Positions 44,477 through 55,507 of a stretch of DNA of 64,000 nucleotides are shown here, in pieces. The stretch spans positions 10,536,001 through 10,600,000 of the forward strand of contig BSBM01001719.1 of assembly GCA_027924585.1 (NCBI GenBank). The letters are read 5' to 3'. The first letter of the stretch is position 1; every line of letters begins with the position of its first letter. The notes below the pieces were generated by a model, which was given only the letters and a program-made list of their open reading frames with translations, ran no database searches and was not told where the DNA came from. The translations under genes were made by a program, and so were the position numbers. This DNA comes from Larix kaempferi (lineage: Eukaryota > Streptophyta > Pinopsida > Pinales > Pinaceae).

Positions 44477-45324
44477 CTGGCGTGAGATTGGGGTTTTTGC
44501 TTTCAATAAAAAGAACAAAATGAAAAATAAAGAGATACATTTATAAATAAATGAAAAAATAAAGTTGTAAAATATAATGGATAGATTTATTGAAAGTTAA
44601 AATAAACATTTCAAACTTAACATAAAAATTCTTATGACCGATATAAAGTTTCTAAAACGAAATTATAGGAATTGAGGTGGGTACACTTAGCAATGTCCCC
44701 ACCAATGGACTATTAAATTGATTTTAAGATATTAATAATCAAATATTAGAAAAATCATAACTTGAATTTAATTTGTAAGAATAATAATAAAGATTCATTT
44801 ATTAGATAAGATTGAAGAAAATAAATAACGCCGACTATTGGGAATATTAAAAGAGACAGCCCATCAGATTGGTTCAAATCCCAAAAAAATAATTCTCCCG
44901 GGTCCTACGCTTCCGTTTTCTGTGTTAAAATCAAACAACAGGCTAAACAACGGCTGGATAATATTTCTTAGGCACGAAGTGGTTGATTATTTGAGAAATA
45001 ATGTCCTTTGTTAGATATTGAAGTTAACCACCATTGCCCTGTGTCTTGCTTGCAACGCGACGTGTGGAATAAATATATGGCTCAGATTGTGTTTTGAGAC
45101 AATCATTATATATACTAAAAACTATACAGGTGTACCATTTAGATTTTTTATAAAAAAATTTTTTATTTTTTTTTATTTTAGAAAAGTCACATTTCAAGAA
45201 GGCTTATTAGTGAAATCAAGTTTACTAACCAATCAAAAATAAGAATTATATAATTTATAAAATTTAAAATATAATTTTTTATTTGTTTTAAAATCAATTT
45301 AATAATTAAAATTTCTAAAACAAT
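44477..45324. other. AT-rich spacer, no gene
   Basis: No coding similarity or clear repeat was seen. The 74-codon plus-strand frame at 45,018-45,242 shows nothing recognisable. Confidence 0.4.
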
Positions 45325-45824
45325 AAGTAACTATATAAAAGGAGTCTACAGATGTCTTTTTAATAATTTCTATCAGATTGTTAAAGGGAATCGATTGCAG
45401 CAGAGGAGGCAGCCCCTGCTGTGCCTAATCAGGAAACTACATTAAACGTGGATGATGCTAAAACATTAGCTGCGTTTTAATTTCTCATTCTGATCATAAG
45501 TATGGTGATATTACTTTGGACTATTTGGCTTTGAAGGAACTGTGACGGAGCATTATACATCTATTCTGTATCTATAGGGCAGATTAGACTGAGTATACAT
45601 TTTGTAGTTACTACTGTTATGTAACCGGCTATTGGTGTGCTGTTATGGACAGCAATTATTCTGAGATTGTTTGGGTCTATTAGACCTGTAAGATACTTGA
45701 ACAGAAATATGTGACAATGTAGGGATCACTATGATTCTATTACATGTGGAGAATGTAATTTTTTTCAATCTATTGAAATAAAATTACGAATTTTTCCATG
45801 GAAAAAAAAAGTAACTATATAAAA
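45325..45824 (+). pseudogene. Retroposed transcript with poly(A) tail and 16-bp target duplication
   Basis: The direct repeat AAGTAACTATATAAAA occurs at 45,325-45,340 and 45,809-45,824. It brackets a 470-bp segment that ends in a poly(A) run (45,802-45,810), about 20 nt after an AATAAA signal (45,777-45,782). This is the signature of LINE-driven target-primed reverse transcription of a polyadenylated RNA. A short C-terminal-like frame ending TLNVDDAKTLAAF and TAA (about 45,395-45,480) lies at the 5' side. If real, the rest is 3' UTR and the copy is strongly 5' truncated. The source gene is not recognised. A SINE is less likely because no A/B boxes are seen. Confidence 0.8.
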
Positions 45825-45882
45825 ATTTAAAATGAAAATTTGGAAGTTAATTAAAAGTTGAATGCAAATCGATTACTATAAT

Positions 45883-45898
45883 CCCTGCCTTGGCAGGG
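45883..45898. repeat. Short palindrome CCCTGCCTTGGCAGGG
   Basis: A perfect 7-bp stem with a 2-nt loop, followed by AGTAATAAA. A sister motif, CTGCCTTAGGCAG followed by GTATAATAAA, is at 58,101-58,113. Confidence 0.6.
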
Positions 45899-45910
45899 AG
45901 TAATAAAATA

Positions 45911-46231
45911 AGTGCGTGCAAAGTATTTGTATTTTTTAAAAATATAACCTAAAATTAAATAATAAATAAAATAAGTGCGTGCAAAGTATTTGTATTTTTT
46001 TAAATAAAACCTAAAACTGCTTTTAATTAATTAAAAGTTTGAATAAGTGCGTGCAAAGTATTTGTATTTTTTTAAAATAAAACCTAAAATTAAATAATAA
46101 ATAAAATAAATGCGTGCAAAGTATTTGTATTTTTTAAAATAAAACCTAAAATTAAATAATAAATAAAATAAGTGCGTGCAAAGTATTTGTATTTTTTTAA
46201 AATAAAACCTAAAAAATTAATTAAAAGTTTG
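45911..46231 (+). repeat. Five ~62-bp tandem units
   Basis: AGTGCGTGCAAAGTATTTGT starts at about 45,911, 45,973, 46,045, 46,109 and 46,171. The third unit is preceded by an extra TTAATTAATTAAAAGTTTG segment. No coding potential. Confidence 0.9.
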
Positions 46232-46409
46232 TCTTTTCTTAAGCTTGGTAAATGTTCAAAACTAACCAGCTTTTGATTTAGTGGAAGTTTACCCTTACCA
46301 TAACCAAGGGAAGTCTACCCCTACCACCACCAACAGCTTATAACTCATCAAGAATGATGTCAATGGAATATAGCGGGATATAGCAAGCTGGTTGTGGAAT
46401 AAAATACAT

Positions 46410-46606
46410 TAAAAAAAAATTATCCAAATCATAAGAATACAGATTTTGAATAAATCCTCTATCATAATAGAATAAATCACCCCTAGGTGCACCCACACAA
46501 CCCGCAAGCATGGGGCGCGAGTAAGCTGGGATGATTTGAACTCGTGACCTCAATTTACAACATTTCCTTCATATCAAGGGAATCGTCGGTTGAACTATAC
46601 CCCTAC
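46410..46606 (-). mobile_element. tRNA-derived SINE
   Basis: On the minus strand the element starts TGTAGGGGTATAGTTCAACC. It has an A box AGTTCAACCGA (46,586-46,596) and a B box-like AGTTCAAATCA (46,532-46,542), 43 nt apart, the layout of an RNA polymerase III promoter. The body ends in a T-run (46,411-46,419), as in some plant SINEs. The head resembles a tRNA but does not fold as a complete tRNA gene. No exact target duplication was found. Family not assigned. Confidence 0.62.
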
Positions 46607-46659
46607 AGACATACAAAATTAATACTGTTATTTAAGATTCTAAAACATTCTATCATGGG

Positions 46660-48282
46660 TTGATTAGATTATTAGTGGAGGATGCCCTACAGAAACAAAA
46701 CCAAACATGGGAATCATTCGTGGGCATACCCTTGAGCACTAGGCAGACAAGAAAGAAAAAGAGGAAAGCATTGGAAATTACCCCGGGAAGCCAACGGGAG
46801 AAACCAGTTCGTGCGGTCCCAATGAGAAGCCTTCAAGCTGAAACCCCAACTTGTTCGATAGAAGGACCCCATACCCGAACAAGATCAAAGGCTCGAGGAG
46901 AGTGACAAGACCGAAAGAAATTGACTGGCCAGAACAAGGAATTGGAGGAAGAATGGGAGGTATTTATCATGTCCGAAAGTAGTAGTAAACACTCGGAGAA
47001 TCAACAGGGGTTGCAGAATACAAAAGAACATCAGAAGAAAGAAAAACGATGGATGGATTTGTTCAAAGGGATGCGAGGTAGCAGGATAAGGAGATTTCAG
47101 TGTTTTCTGTTAAGCAAGTACCGTAGGGCGTATGCTAAGTTGAAGAAAGATTACGGATATTTGAAAGGTTCTTATCAGAAGAAAATAGAAGAAGTGGTGG
47201 CCCTGCAAGAGCAAGTTCATAGAATGGAGAGATATAAGATGGATACCTTATTAGAGGTTGTAGCATGGGAAGAGGAACAAAAGGAAGATTGCAGAGAGAC
47301 ATTCGGCGATGAAGGAACAGAGGATAGCATGCAAGCAAAAACTATGGATCCTAAGGAGGGTTCTGAAGTAGAAGAACCAGAAGGTTTTGAAACAGAAGGA
47401 CCAGAGGATCAAGAATTGCATGAAGAGAGTCCTTAAGATGAAGTCTGAATCAAATACCTGGAAGAAAGGATAGCTCAGCTACAAGCGACAGCAGGAGACC
47501 TGGACAGACAATTAAAATTGGCCAGCAATCAGAGTAAAGGGAAAGAACAGGAGACAATTACATAACAGCTGCAGAGACAAGATTATGCCATGGCTATGAG
47601 AAGGCTTGGTCAAGAAGTGGAGAAATTAAAATTTGAAAAAGAATATATGAACTACCTGGCTCATTCCATGAGGAATCTAAGACCCCCTTCAAAATTGTAT
47701 TCTGTGTTTTTAAAGGAACAACTTATATCTTTTAGATTGTCACTAGTAACTATGGGACATAATGATCATATTGAGACAATAGATCAGTTTGTTGCTGCCT
47801 TTTCCAGGAGCAATGACGAAGAACAGGATTTTCTGTGTGAATTATACATGCATAACCTGGTCATGACAGATTATGAAGATTGGGACCCAAACCCTCATGT
47901 AGGGGAAGTACAATTGAGAGCGTTTATGTCATTTATGAGAAATCATTTGAGATGGAACAATGTTTCCACTGCTGTAGAAAACATTGAATGGGAAGATGCC
48001 CTTTGGGTGAGAGGTTCCCCCTCAGTTGAAAATCTATTCATGGCCAGAAACCAGGTTATGCAGCATCAGTCATTTGTTACTCTCCTGGAGACTGCTCAAT
48101 CTAAAGTTGTTCATGAATGTAGGAGTTGGATTCCCTTTCATAGGTTGGAGGTGATGCTCTGTCTACGGAGAAGGGTTAATGCTCTGAGCTTAGACTTGAA
48201 AAGGAAGGACCCTTTCTCTGTCAGGATGTTTGAGCGAGCCCTGGACAGGATGCAAGTCTACTTTGACTGCCTGAGTACATAG
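46660..48282 (+). pseudogene. Decayed coiled-coil ORF ahead of a polypurine tract and LTR
   Basis: I do not recognise this protein. One frame runs 541 codons with stops at about 46,903, 47,434, 47,446 and 47,563. The N-terminal part is basic (TRQTRKKKRKALEI). A lysine-rich helical region (SKYRRAYAKLKKDYGYLKGS, EEVVALQEQVHRMERY; 47,110-47,240) and an acidic Glu/Pro-rich stretch (47,340-47,430) follow. A second coiled coil (YLEERIAQLQA, LGQEVEKLKFEKEY) leads into a globular tail (LYSVFLKEQLISFRLSLV, WEDALWVRGSPSVENLFM, MLCLRRRVNALSLDLKRK). It lies about 230 bp before a polypurine tract, so it may be the only protein of a non-autonomous LTR element, or a captured gene. No gag, protease, RT or integrase motifs are present. 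Confidence 0.5.
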
Positions 48283-48512
48283 AGAGCCAACTGGATTGCG
48301 CTCCGATTTCACTTCCCTATACTTTGGTGTCCTGTGGTGGATGGAGAGGACAGTGAATTTTTCAAGATTGTGGGTGAACAAAAAGTTTTTACAGCATAAC
48401 AGAAAGCGGCCACTCTTCCTATAAGTGGAGTAATGAATGCCTAAGCAGCTCTCCAAGCACCCCTGTTAGTGGATCACAGTCATAGTTTGCATAGGGACAT
48501 GCAAACCCTTTG

Positions 48513-48524
48513 GTTGGGGGGAGA
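48513..48524 (+). other. Polypurine tract (candidate)
   Basis: TTGGGGGGAGA lies directly before TGACGGGTTG, the proposed LTR start. Confidence 0.6.
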
Positions 48525-50024
48525 TGACGGGTTGTGCATATGACCCTTTTTTTCCTTATTTTACCTTGTTATATGACTCTTTTGACACAATCATGTATTA
48601 TCATTGACTCTCTTGCTTACATTTTGCACATTTTGGCCTTGGTAAGGATTGATCTTGTCCTCTTTGTTATTTGTCAATTGCTTATGATTGGATAGAGTTA
48701 TGCTGCCATTATTGCCTACTAAAGAAGTGGTGTTTTCAGGTTCAGTAACAGTCTCCCTACAAGTTACAGAATGAAGGATTATGGGAGCTGGAGGATAGGC
48801 ATTTCAGTCTCAAGCTACCACACTAAGGTATCAAGATTGATGTATTTCTTACATTGTTTTGGTTACCTATCTAGCGTCTAGATGTTGATGCAGGCGATTC
48901 AGGAATTGGAGGTTTTGTACTTAATTCAGTATTTTGAGTCCATGATGACTCATAGTTGACCACTCTGATATCCCTTGGATCATCTCCACTTTCCATGATG
49001 TATATACCTGAAATATCTCTTTGAAGATCTGAAGATAGGCTTTCTTTGGAAACCTGTTATAACTATGCGATTTCTCCTATTTTCTCATAAGCGTTGATGT
49101 ATAAAAGACATGGGGACTCTTCAGAAGGGTTAGCCTCAATTGCATAAGATCTATTGAACACTGTATCAGGTTGTTATATAAGATATTCCTGGTTTATCTG
49201 ATTAAATGTGTTGATCAATTTCGTGTGATTGAGAGGCTGTTCGGCTCTTGTTGCCGAAGGCAGGGCCCCCTTCTGTAACAGCTGTTGTTATAAGTAGGAT
49301 TTCTTTCCTTTATGCATGTGTGTTCAGGTTGATAGATTAATTATTGATGCAGTGTTGATTGGTTCAATTATTTGATATTCAGAATTGGTGTGTTGAAGCA
49401 TAGCTGAGTGTGAATCTTTTAATGAGCGATACGATTCTATTGTCCAGTCATTTCTATTATCATTTACAGAGGAACATATGAATGATGAATGTTGAATTCG
49501 AATCATTTCTGCAATGAATGGATGTATTAAAGTTATTCTTGGAATTCTATTGTTAGTACGCAAGAGTGGAGGCAGATTGTAAGAGTTTAATTAGTTTGTT
49601 TAATTTCTTCATTCTAGTTGCAGCTTATCGAATTGTCTTCATTAGGAATTTCTCAGTTTGTTAATTTAGAATTGGAAATTAATTTTCTTTTTGTAATTTG
49701 ACAGAGTGTTGTTGGTAGTAATTACTTTCTGTAGTATAGCAGAATATCATAGTAGAACATTTCTCGAAGTGATAGTTAGATGCTTTTATTAGATTGCAAG
49801 ATCCTTTCTGTAGTTAGCAATTTCCTAGGAGTCCATTCACCAAAAAATTGCATCCTAATTTTGATTCAGTAATTCATTAATCTTCTCTATGTTAATATCT
49901 TCCAAGTTGCAGTGTCTGGCATATATTTTGCTTGGTAGCTCATAAGCCTTTGTGGCCCTAGGTTGATATTTTATGAATAGCTTTATATTTAAATTTAATT
50001 AAAGAGGGATAAGAGAGCTCGTCA
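48525..50024 (+). mobile_element. Probable 3' LTR of the coiled-coil-ORF element
   Basis: It starts TGACGGG after a polypurine tract. A possible end is CTCGTCA at 50,024, which nearly mirrors the start and gives ~1.5 kb. A TATA-like TTATAAGTA lies at 49,288-49,296 after a GC-richer stretch (GTTGCCGAAGGCAGGGCCCC). The right end is a proposal, because no 5' LTR is available for comparison. Confidence 0.5.
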
Positions 50025-50074
50025 GGGATCCATTCAAATCAAAATTTGTCAAGGATCCATTCAAATCAAAATTT
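50021..50074 (+). repeat. 27-bp direct duplication
   Basis: GTCAGGGATCCATTCAAATC and GTCAAGGATCCATTCAAATC head two adjacent 27-bp copies. Confidence 0.8.
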
Positions 50075-50330
50075 TATATTGAATTCATGGTATGATCAAC
50101 TAAATATAATGTCTCATAACTACTAATAAATTCAATTATACTTCGTTAACTTTATTTCAAATTTCAAAAGTTCTTAGACTAATTTGTTTTCCTAGATTTA
50201 GATGTAAATACACACTCTCGCTAAAGTCACATGTTCATGCTTAATAAACATAAATAAGAGAACATAGAATTGAGAGATAACTTATACATAAACTATACAA
50301 TATTGAGAAATAATTTATAGATAAAATATA

Positions 50331-50694
50331 TGTTGGGTTTAACATACTACAAAAAATACAGAGACAAGTGGATTTTTCACTCAAGAAACCTCCAAAACTG
50401 AAATTATATTCAATCATACCATTCTCGTGTGTGTTTTATTGTATAATTAGTTCCCTTTATATAACTTTAGGTGACCATAAAAACTATGCTTAATTATATA
50501 TTTAGTTTAACAATCTCCATAACTCTCTCCAATAATATCTCCATAAATCACTCAACTTGATCCTATGAGATCCTTATCCCTAATTGCTCTTTGTCTCCAT
50601 TCTTGATTTTTCATTGTACACATTTGTGCATAGTATTCATTTGTACATATTATAATGTCTTCTTCAAATATCACAAATAGGATTTAATCCTTCA
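50331..50694 (-). mobile_element. 3' LTR of a minus-strand LTR retrotransposon
   Basis: Read on the minus strand it starts TGAAGGATTAAATCC, directly after a polypurine tract AAAGGGGAG (50,697-50,705). It contains TATATAAAGGG (about 50,453-50,463) and ends AAACCCAACA. This suits a ~364-bp copia-like LTR. No internal coding domains are recognisable upstream of it (plus coordinates above 50,709). Confidence 0.6.
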
Positions 50695-50705
50695 TACTCC
50701 CCTTT

Positions 50706-53700
50706 AAGGAATACTTGTGATTTCAATATTCAGTCATCATAGAATACTTCATCAACAAACATCATGTTTGTTGAAGTCCATATAAAAAGGTTACCATCCT
50801 ATGGACATACTTCCATCTATTGAGACTCCTAGGTACCCAACCACAATGCTTTCCAATTCTATAGGAAAATAGTCTAGATACATGACGTATCCAAGTGAAT
50901 CTTATACTATGAACCTACCAATTTGAGAACTTATGGCACAAAAATTTCCAAACTATTTTTCAAGGAGCAATTAAAAGAGACAAAGCATCTTGCTTTCTCT
51001 CAACTACAACACAACTTAATCAGAAATATCGATGATATACTTTCATATTACAAAGTTTTTCCACGCAAGGCTAGAACACATCAACAAGAGATAATGATAC
51101 ATATGGCCAAATCTATATACCTTCGTGATCCTTTGTGCCCTTCATTGCATACTTGGATTATTCATTTTCTTCTTGGACCTTTGCATCTTCATCATCTTAG
51201 TTGAATTTTTGTCTTGGATTTCCACATTTTCCTGTGATTTGTTACAATAGCTAATTCTAACAAAACCACTACACTTCCATATTGAGTTATCTAAGATCAA
51301 CATTTATACTTTTTCTTTGACCATAACATAAACATAGAAATGTGGGTTTTCAGGGAAAAAGTTCCTAAATATCTAGGGCAAACTATTCTAGATAGTGATG
51401 AGAGATAAATATCCAAATTCCATAATATTAGTTAATCATAGCCAAGTAATTAACTAAAAGATGAGGGAGAATAAGTACCTATATCCGGATTCCTATAGCT
51501 CTATTCCATATGCAAATCACAATGCAATCCAATAGAATCTATCCACTTGCACATAAGACTAAATTACCTTCCTCAAATCCTATGGCTATATAAAAAAGTG
51601 AATCAAAAGAAATTCAAATTGATCATAAACAGACCCTAACCAAGCTCTCAATAAGATTGATTCCACAAACCAACATGCATCACAAAAAATTAAACATTGA
51701 CCATCATATTGGGTTGAGGGGAAGAGGAGAGATGTCTATTTTATTAATAATGAACATCAAGTACAATTATACCTGATCTTGTTGTTAGTACCTTCTATAA
51801 TCACTATCTAGGTACCTCTAAACCTAATCCACTAATGATACACCTTCCCAATATTCGATATTCACCTTGAACAATGTGAAGAAATCAACTATGCATATGT
51901 ACTTCACCACTCAAGAGAGGATAGAACTCAGAAACAAGGGTTTTTGAGGGGGGAGAGAACACAAAACCTATCAATACACTAGACAATTATTCCAACAACA
52001 ATAACAACATGAGTGCCCCTATCTCTCCCATGAAGATTTCATTTATACTTTTTTGACATGGTTCAGACAATTATAGGGGGTTTCAAGGGGTGTTAATCAG
52101 GAAACTACCATAAGAACTATTCAAAATCATAAGAATGATGAACACACACACACACACACGCACAATTTTCAAGCAACATGCACTTTTCCTCAAGGAAAGG
52201 AGCATGTACATGCACCTTGGTGAAGGGAAAGAACATCTACCCCTCCAAACATGATTTTTTGAATTATTTTGAGTTGGAGATAGCTGCAAGTGACTTCTGA
52301 TGTGGGCCCATCAGTCATGTAAGATAATAAAGTTCCAAATCATTCCATAACATATGCCCCCTAATGTATGAGGTTAGAAGAGGAGATGATGGATGAAAAT
52401 AATTATAATCCATAGGAGGTGTCGTGTGGGCTCAGGTGGAGTTACCCTGATGTTAGCTTGGAAAAGTACCTACAAGAAAGACCAATATATCATATGAATG
52501 TCTTCCCCAATGTGGGCATACCCATGCCCAGGCATAAACAATCATGGAAGATGCAAAATGAAGTACATTGCAGATCCATGAAGTATATAAAATGAAGAAC
52601 CATGGCCATAAAAATATAAACGACGATTCATCACAAAAGTAGATTATATCCATGAGAAAATAGAAAATGGATCTATGTCTCAATGTTCACCAAGAGAAAA
52701 ATTGGAATTGAAATAAGGACAATTGGTTCTCCATAAAGTACCAATGTCATAAACTGTGTGGTATGGTATTGCACAACTCAAACAACAACTTAATAATGTC
52801 ATGCTACTCCAACCCAAGGTATTCAATCCAAACCCATAATTATGTACAAATATTTACCATGTGAATAAATGATTTAAACTCAAACATGGGGGACACCATT
52901 TGATTATCGGTCATTGATTATTGGCACCCAAGTTTTGAGGAAAGGGGTCGGGCACCAAAGAGTACAACTGGAAACAAGGAGCACACCAAGGAGACCAACA
53001 CGTGGGAATATCATGATACACATCAATAGTAACCCACACGTGGAATTTTGCATGCTACCAGGACCACGCGTGGACTATCATCTAGAAGGGGAACATGAGC
53101 CTATTTATAGGCATCTTTTGTAATGGGTTGGGGTTCCATTCTCTTGGTTTTGTTTCTATTGAGTTTTTCTATGTTTTTTTATGTTACTAAGATTTTGATG
53201 TATTCATGAGAAACAATTAAGTTTTTTAGTTGAGTATGAAGTTTCTTGATATGTCTGGCTATGGCTGTAAAATGTACCCAGTACTGCTTAATGGAAAATA
53301 GAATTTTTGTTCCTTCCATTTTGTGCAGTATCTTTATGGTTATGAGTTATAATGAATGTTTAAGATGTACTAAAAGATGAATGTTAAGTTGTTTACTATC
53401 TTGTATGCATGAGTAAGTAGATAAATGATTACGTAAGTGGAGATTAAACCCCCACCCTCCTCTACACACCCCCTATGAGGGTCCTTGTGATTCATGCACA
53501 CATCTTGGGTGAGACCTTATCATGTCTTCACGTTATTCATAATTTCGATTCCTTTAGGGTACTTGTTGGCATAGCCATTTGAACCTTGGGTCTTACTAAC
53601 ACCAGCCAACAATTATATGGATACTTGCATAGTGAGGCCATTCCCAACAGAATAGTGTGAGATCTACAGAACATGGGGACACTCGCCTCCAAAATTACCA

Positions 53701-54638
53701 ACCCTACAGAAGTATCAAAGATCTCCAATTGCCCGATTTTGTGAATTTTTCAAATCAGTTGGGCATGATGTTATAGAAGTAGTGAGAAACTATTTATAGA
53801 AGTAAGAAGCTATGTAATGTTTTGTGAACAATTTTTACTATATCAAAGCACTCTTCATTTAGAGGTTATCCTCTTAAAGAGGTCAATGAACATTACTCTC
53901 ATTATGAAATATCAATAAAGGTTTATCCTTTTGCATGTGTTATATTTTGTTTCATCTCGTTTATTCACCACAATTTTCATTTCTTTATATATTTATCTTC
54001 AAAATCTATTCCTTCAATATCTAAGTACACTACAAATCAACATGAAACCAATATATAATAAAAACTATGAAATTAATAAATGCTAAAAAGAAATGAGGAA
54101 AGGAGTAGAGCGATCGAATGATACCTAAGTACAAGTTGTGCCATGCAAGAGCTAATTGTTTGGAGTGCGATAGGAGAAAATGTGAGCAATGTAAAGAAAT
54201 TAAATGCGTTAAGGAAAAGTCATAAGGGTTAGAAATGTGATACATGTACTTGACTGAGAATGAGAATTGACAATGTAGGATTTTTTCAAGGCGTGCAAAA
54301 GATGTAATCCAAGAGTTGAAGCTTCATTTTCTTCTTCTTATTCTCTTGTAGCAATATTGCAACCATGCTAGCGACAACAACACTCATATTCGTTATTCCT
54401 CGAGCCATTTGAGACATATCCACAACCATTTAAGCCATTTTATTATTTATAAAAGGTCTTATCCTCTGCTATGTCTCATTGTTCTTTGCTTCTTCACTCT
54501 TGGTCTAGTCTTGATTTGTTTTTCTTCCTCGTTTGGTAGAAATTGTAGGTTAATGATAAATAACTCTCCACATTATGGAAAAATTTTAAGTTTAGTCAAC
54601 ATTAATTAGTAACTCTATTGCTAAAGGTTAAGGAATAA
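50706..54638. other. Non-coding AT-rich region, possibly decayed LTR-element interior
   Basis: No retroelement or host domain is recognisable. A TATA-like CTATTTATAG lies at 53,101-53,110 in a stretch (about 52,900-53,180) that resembles an LTR promoter. A short (AC)n run is at about 52,143-52,160. Small frames are unsupported. Confidence 0.4.
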
Positions 54639-54650
54639 GCTCAGATACCA
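54639..54650 (-). other. Primer-binding-site-like motif
   Basis: The minus strand reads TGGTATCTGAGC, one change from TGGTATCAGAGC. It is preceded by ...TAGATCATAT, so an LTR ending in CA could begin at 54,655 and extend upward. That LTR does not match the one at 50,331-50,694. Confidence 0.5.
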
Positions 54651-54856
54651 ATATGATCTATAATCAAAGGGTTATGGCCAAACAATTCACCAACATAGAG
54701 CTTATTGTAGAACAATATGAATTGTAAAGATAAAGCTATAATAACCTAATGTGCATAATCAATTATCATGGCTTGTTTATCAAGTCTATGCTAACATAAT
54801 TAAACTATATAATCACTCATACACAAATAACACAAGAGATAATCCAGAGAAAAATT

Positions 54857-55499
54857 GATCTAGATGGACATTGGTGGCCACCCAACTAGTCCACTAGCTC
54901 AAACCACAGTTTTCCATGCCGGTTTTTTATGGTTTTTTGGGTCATGAACTTCAGGGGTTGTTTTGAGGCCCTAAATGATCTTTCTTTGGCTCAACAACAC
55001 CCAATAGATAATAGAACGCATGTACTGGGTCGATAACACGGAGTCCTTCTTGACGAGACATTTTCGACGGAATACCAAGTGCCCTAACTGGAGATCTCAT
55101 GCAAACTTGCACCCCTGAGAATTTGACCTATCACTAACCACATTGGGGCTTGCAAACCTTTTGGTGTTTCATCTCCCAGGGTTAGGGTTTTAGATGTTTA
55201 GGGTTTTCTCATTGATGCTTTATGTTAAAAGGCCTTTATGGCCTTCTTGTAACTCAGTTCCTGCCGATGAGCATAGCCGGTGCATCTCATTTCAAAGTTA
55301 ATATACCACCATCCTATTTCGCTATCTACTAGGCACTACCAAACATTAAAAAAAAAAACACCTTTTAGAGCCTCAAGACGACCTCGGAAGTTTAGGTCCC
55401 AAAAAACTATTAAAAAACTACAAAAATGGAAAAATGTGCTTTGAGCCAGTGGACTAGGTGGGTGGCCACCGATGCCCATGTGGATAAAAAATCGGGTTG
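54857..55499. mobile_element. TIR-type non-autonomous DNA element
   Basis: Inverted ~60-bp ends lie at 54,858-54,917 and 55,426-55,485, sharing GGTGGCCACCCA and CTAGTCCACT. They flank a ~0.5-kb interior without ORFs. GAAAAATT at 54,849-54,856 and 55,500-55,507 may be an 8-bp target duplication, which would suggest hAT. The outermost bases of the ends do not pair well. Confidence 0.65.
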
Positions 55500-55507
55500 G
55501 AAAAATT

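Noticed and set aside
45395-45480. C-terminal-like peptide ending DDAKTLAAF as a real gene end
   Set aside because: Kept only as a possible trace of the retroposed mRNA; about 30 codons are too few to name a gene.
46532-46604. Possible tRNA gene
   Set aside because: A and B boxes are present, but no cloverleaf with a plausible acceptor stem is seen. It fits a SINE head better.
52143-52160. Short (AC)n microsatellite
   Set aside because: Too short and ordinary to interpret.
53537-54609. Small hydrophobic ORFs on both strands
   Set aside because: They are short, in AT-rich DNA, with no motif, start context or homologue recognised.
50331-55500. One complete minus-strand copia element from the LTR at 50.3 kb to the PBS at 54.6 kb
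   Set aside because: The LTR sequence at 50,331 does not match the sequence above the PBS-like site, and no pol domains lie between.
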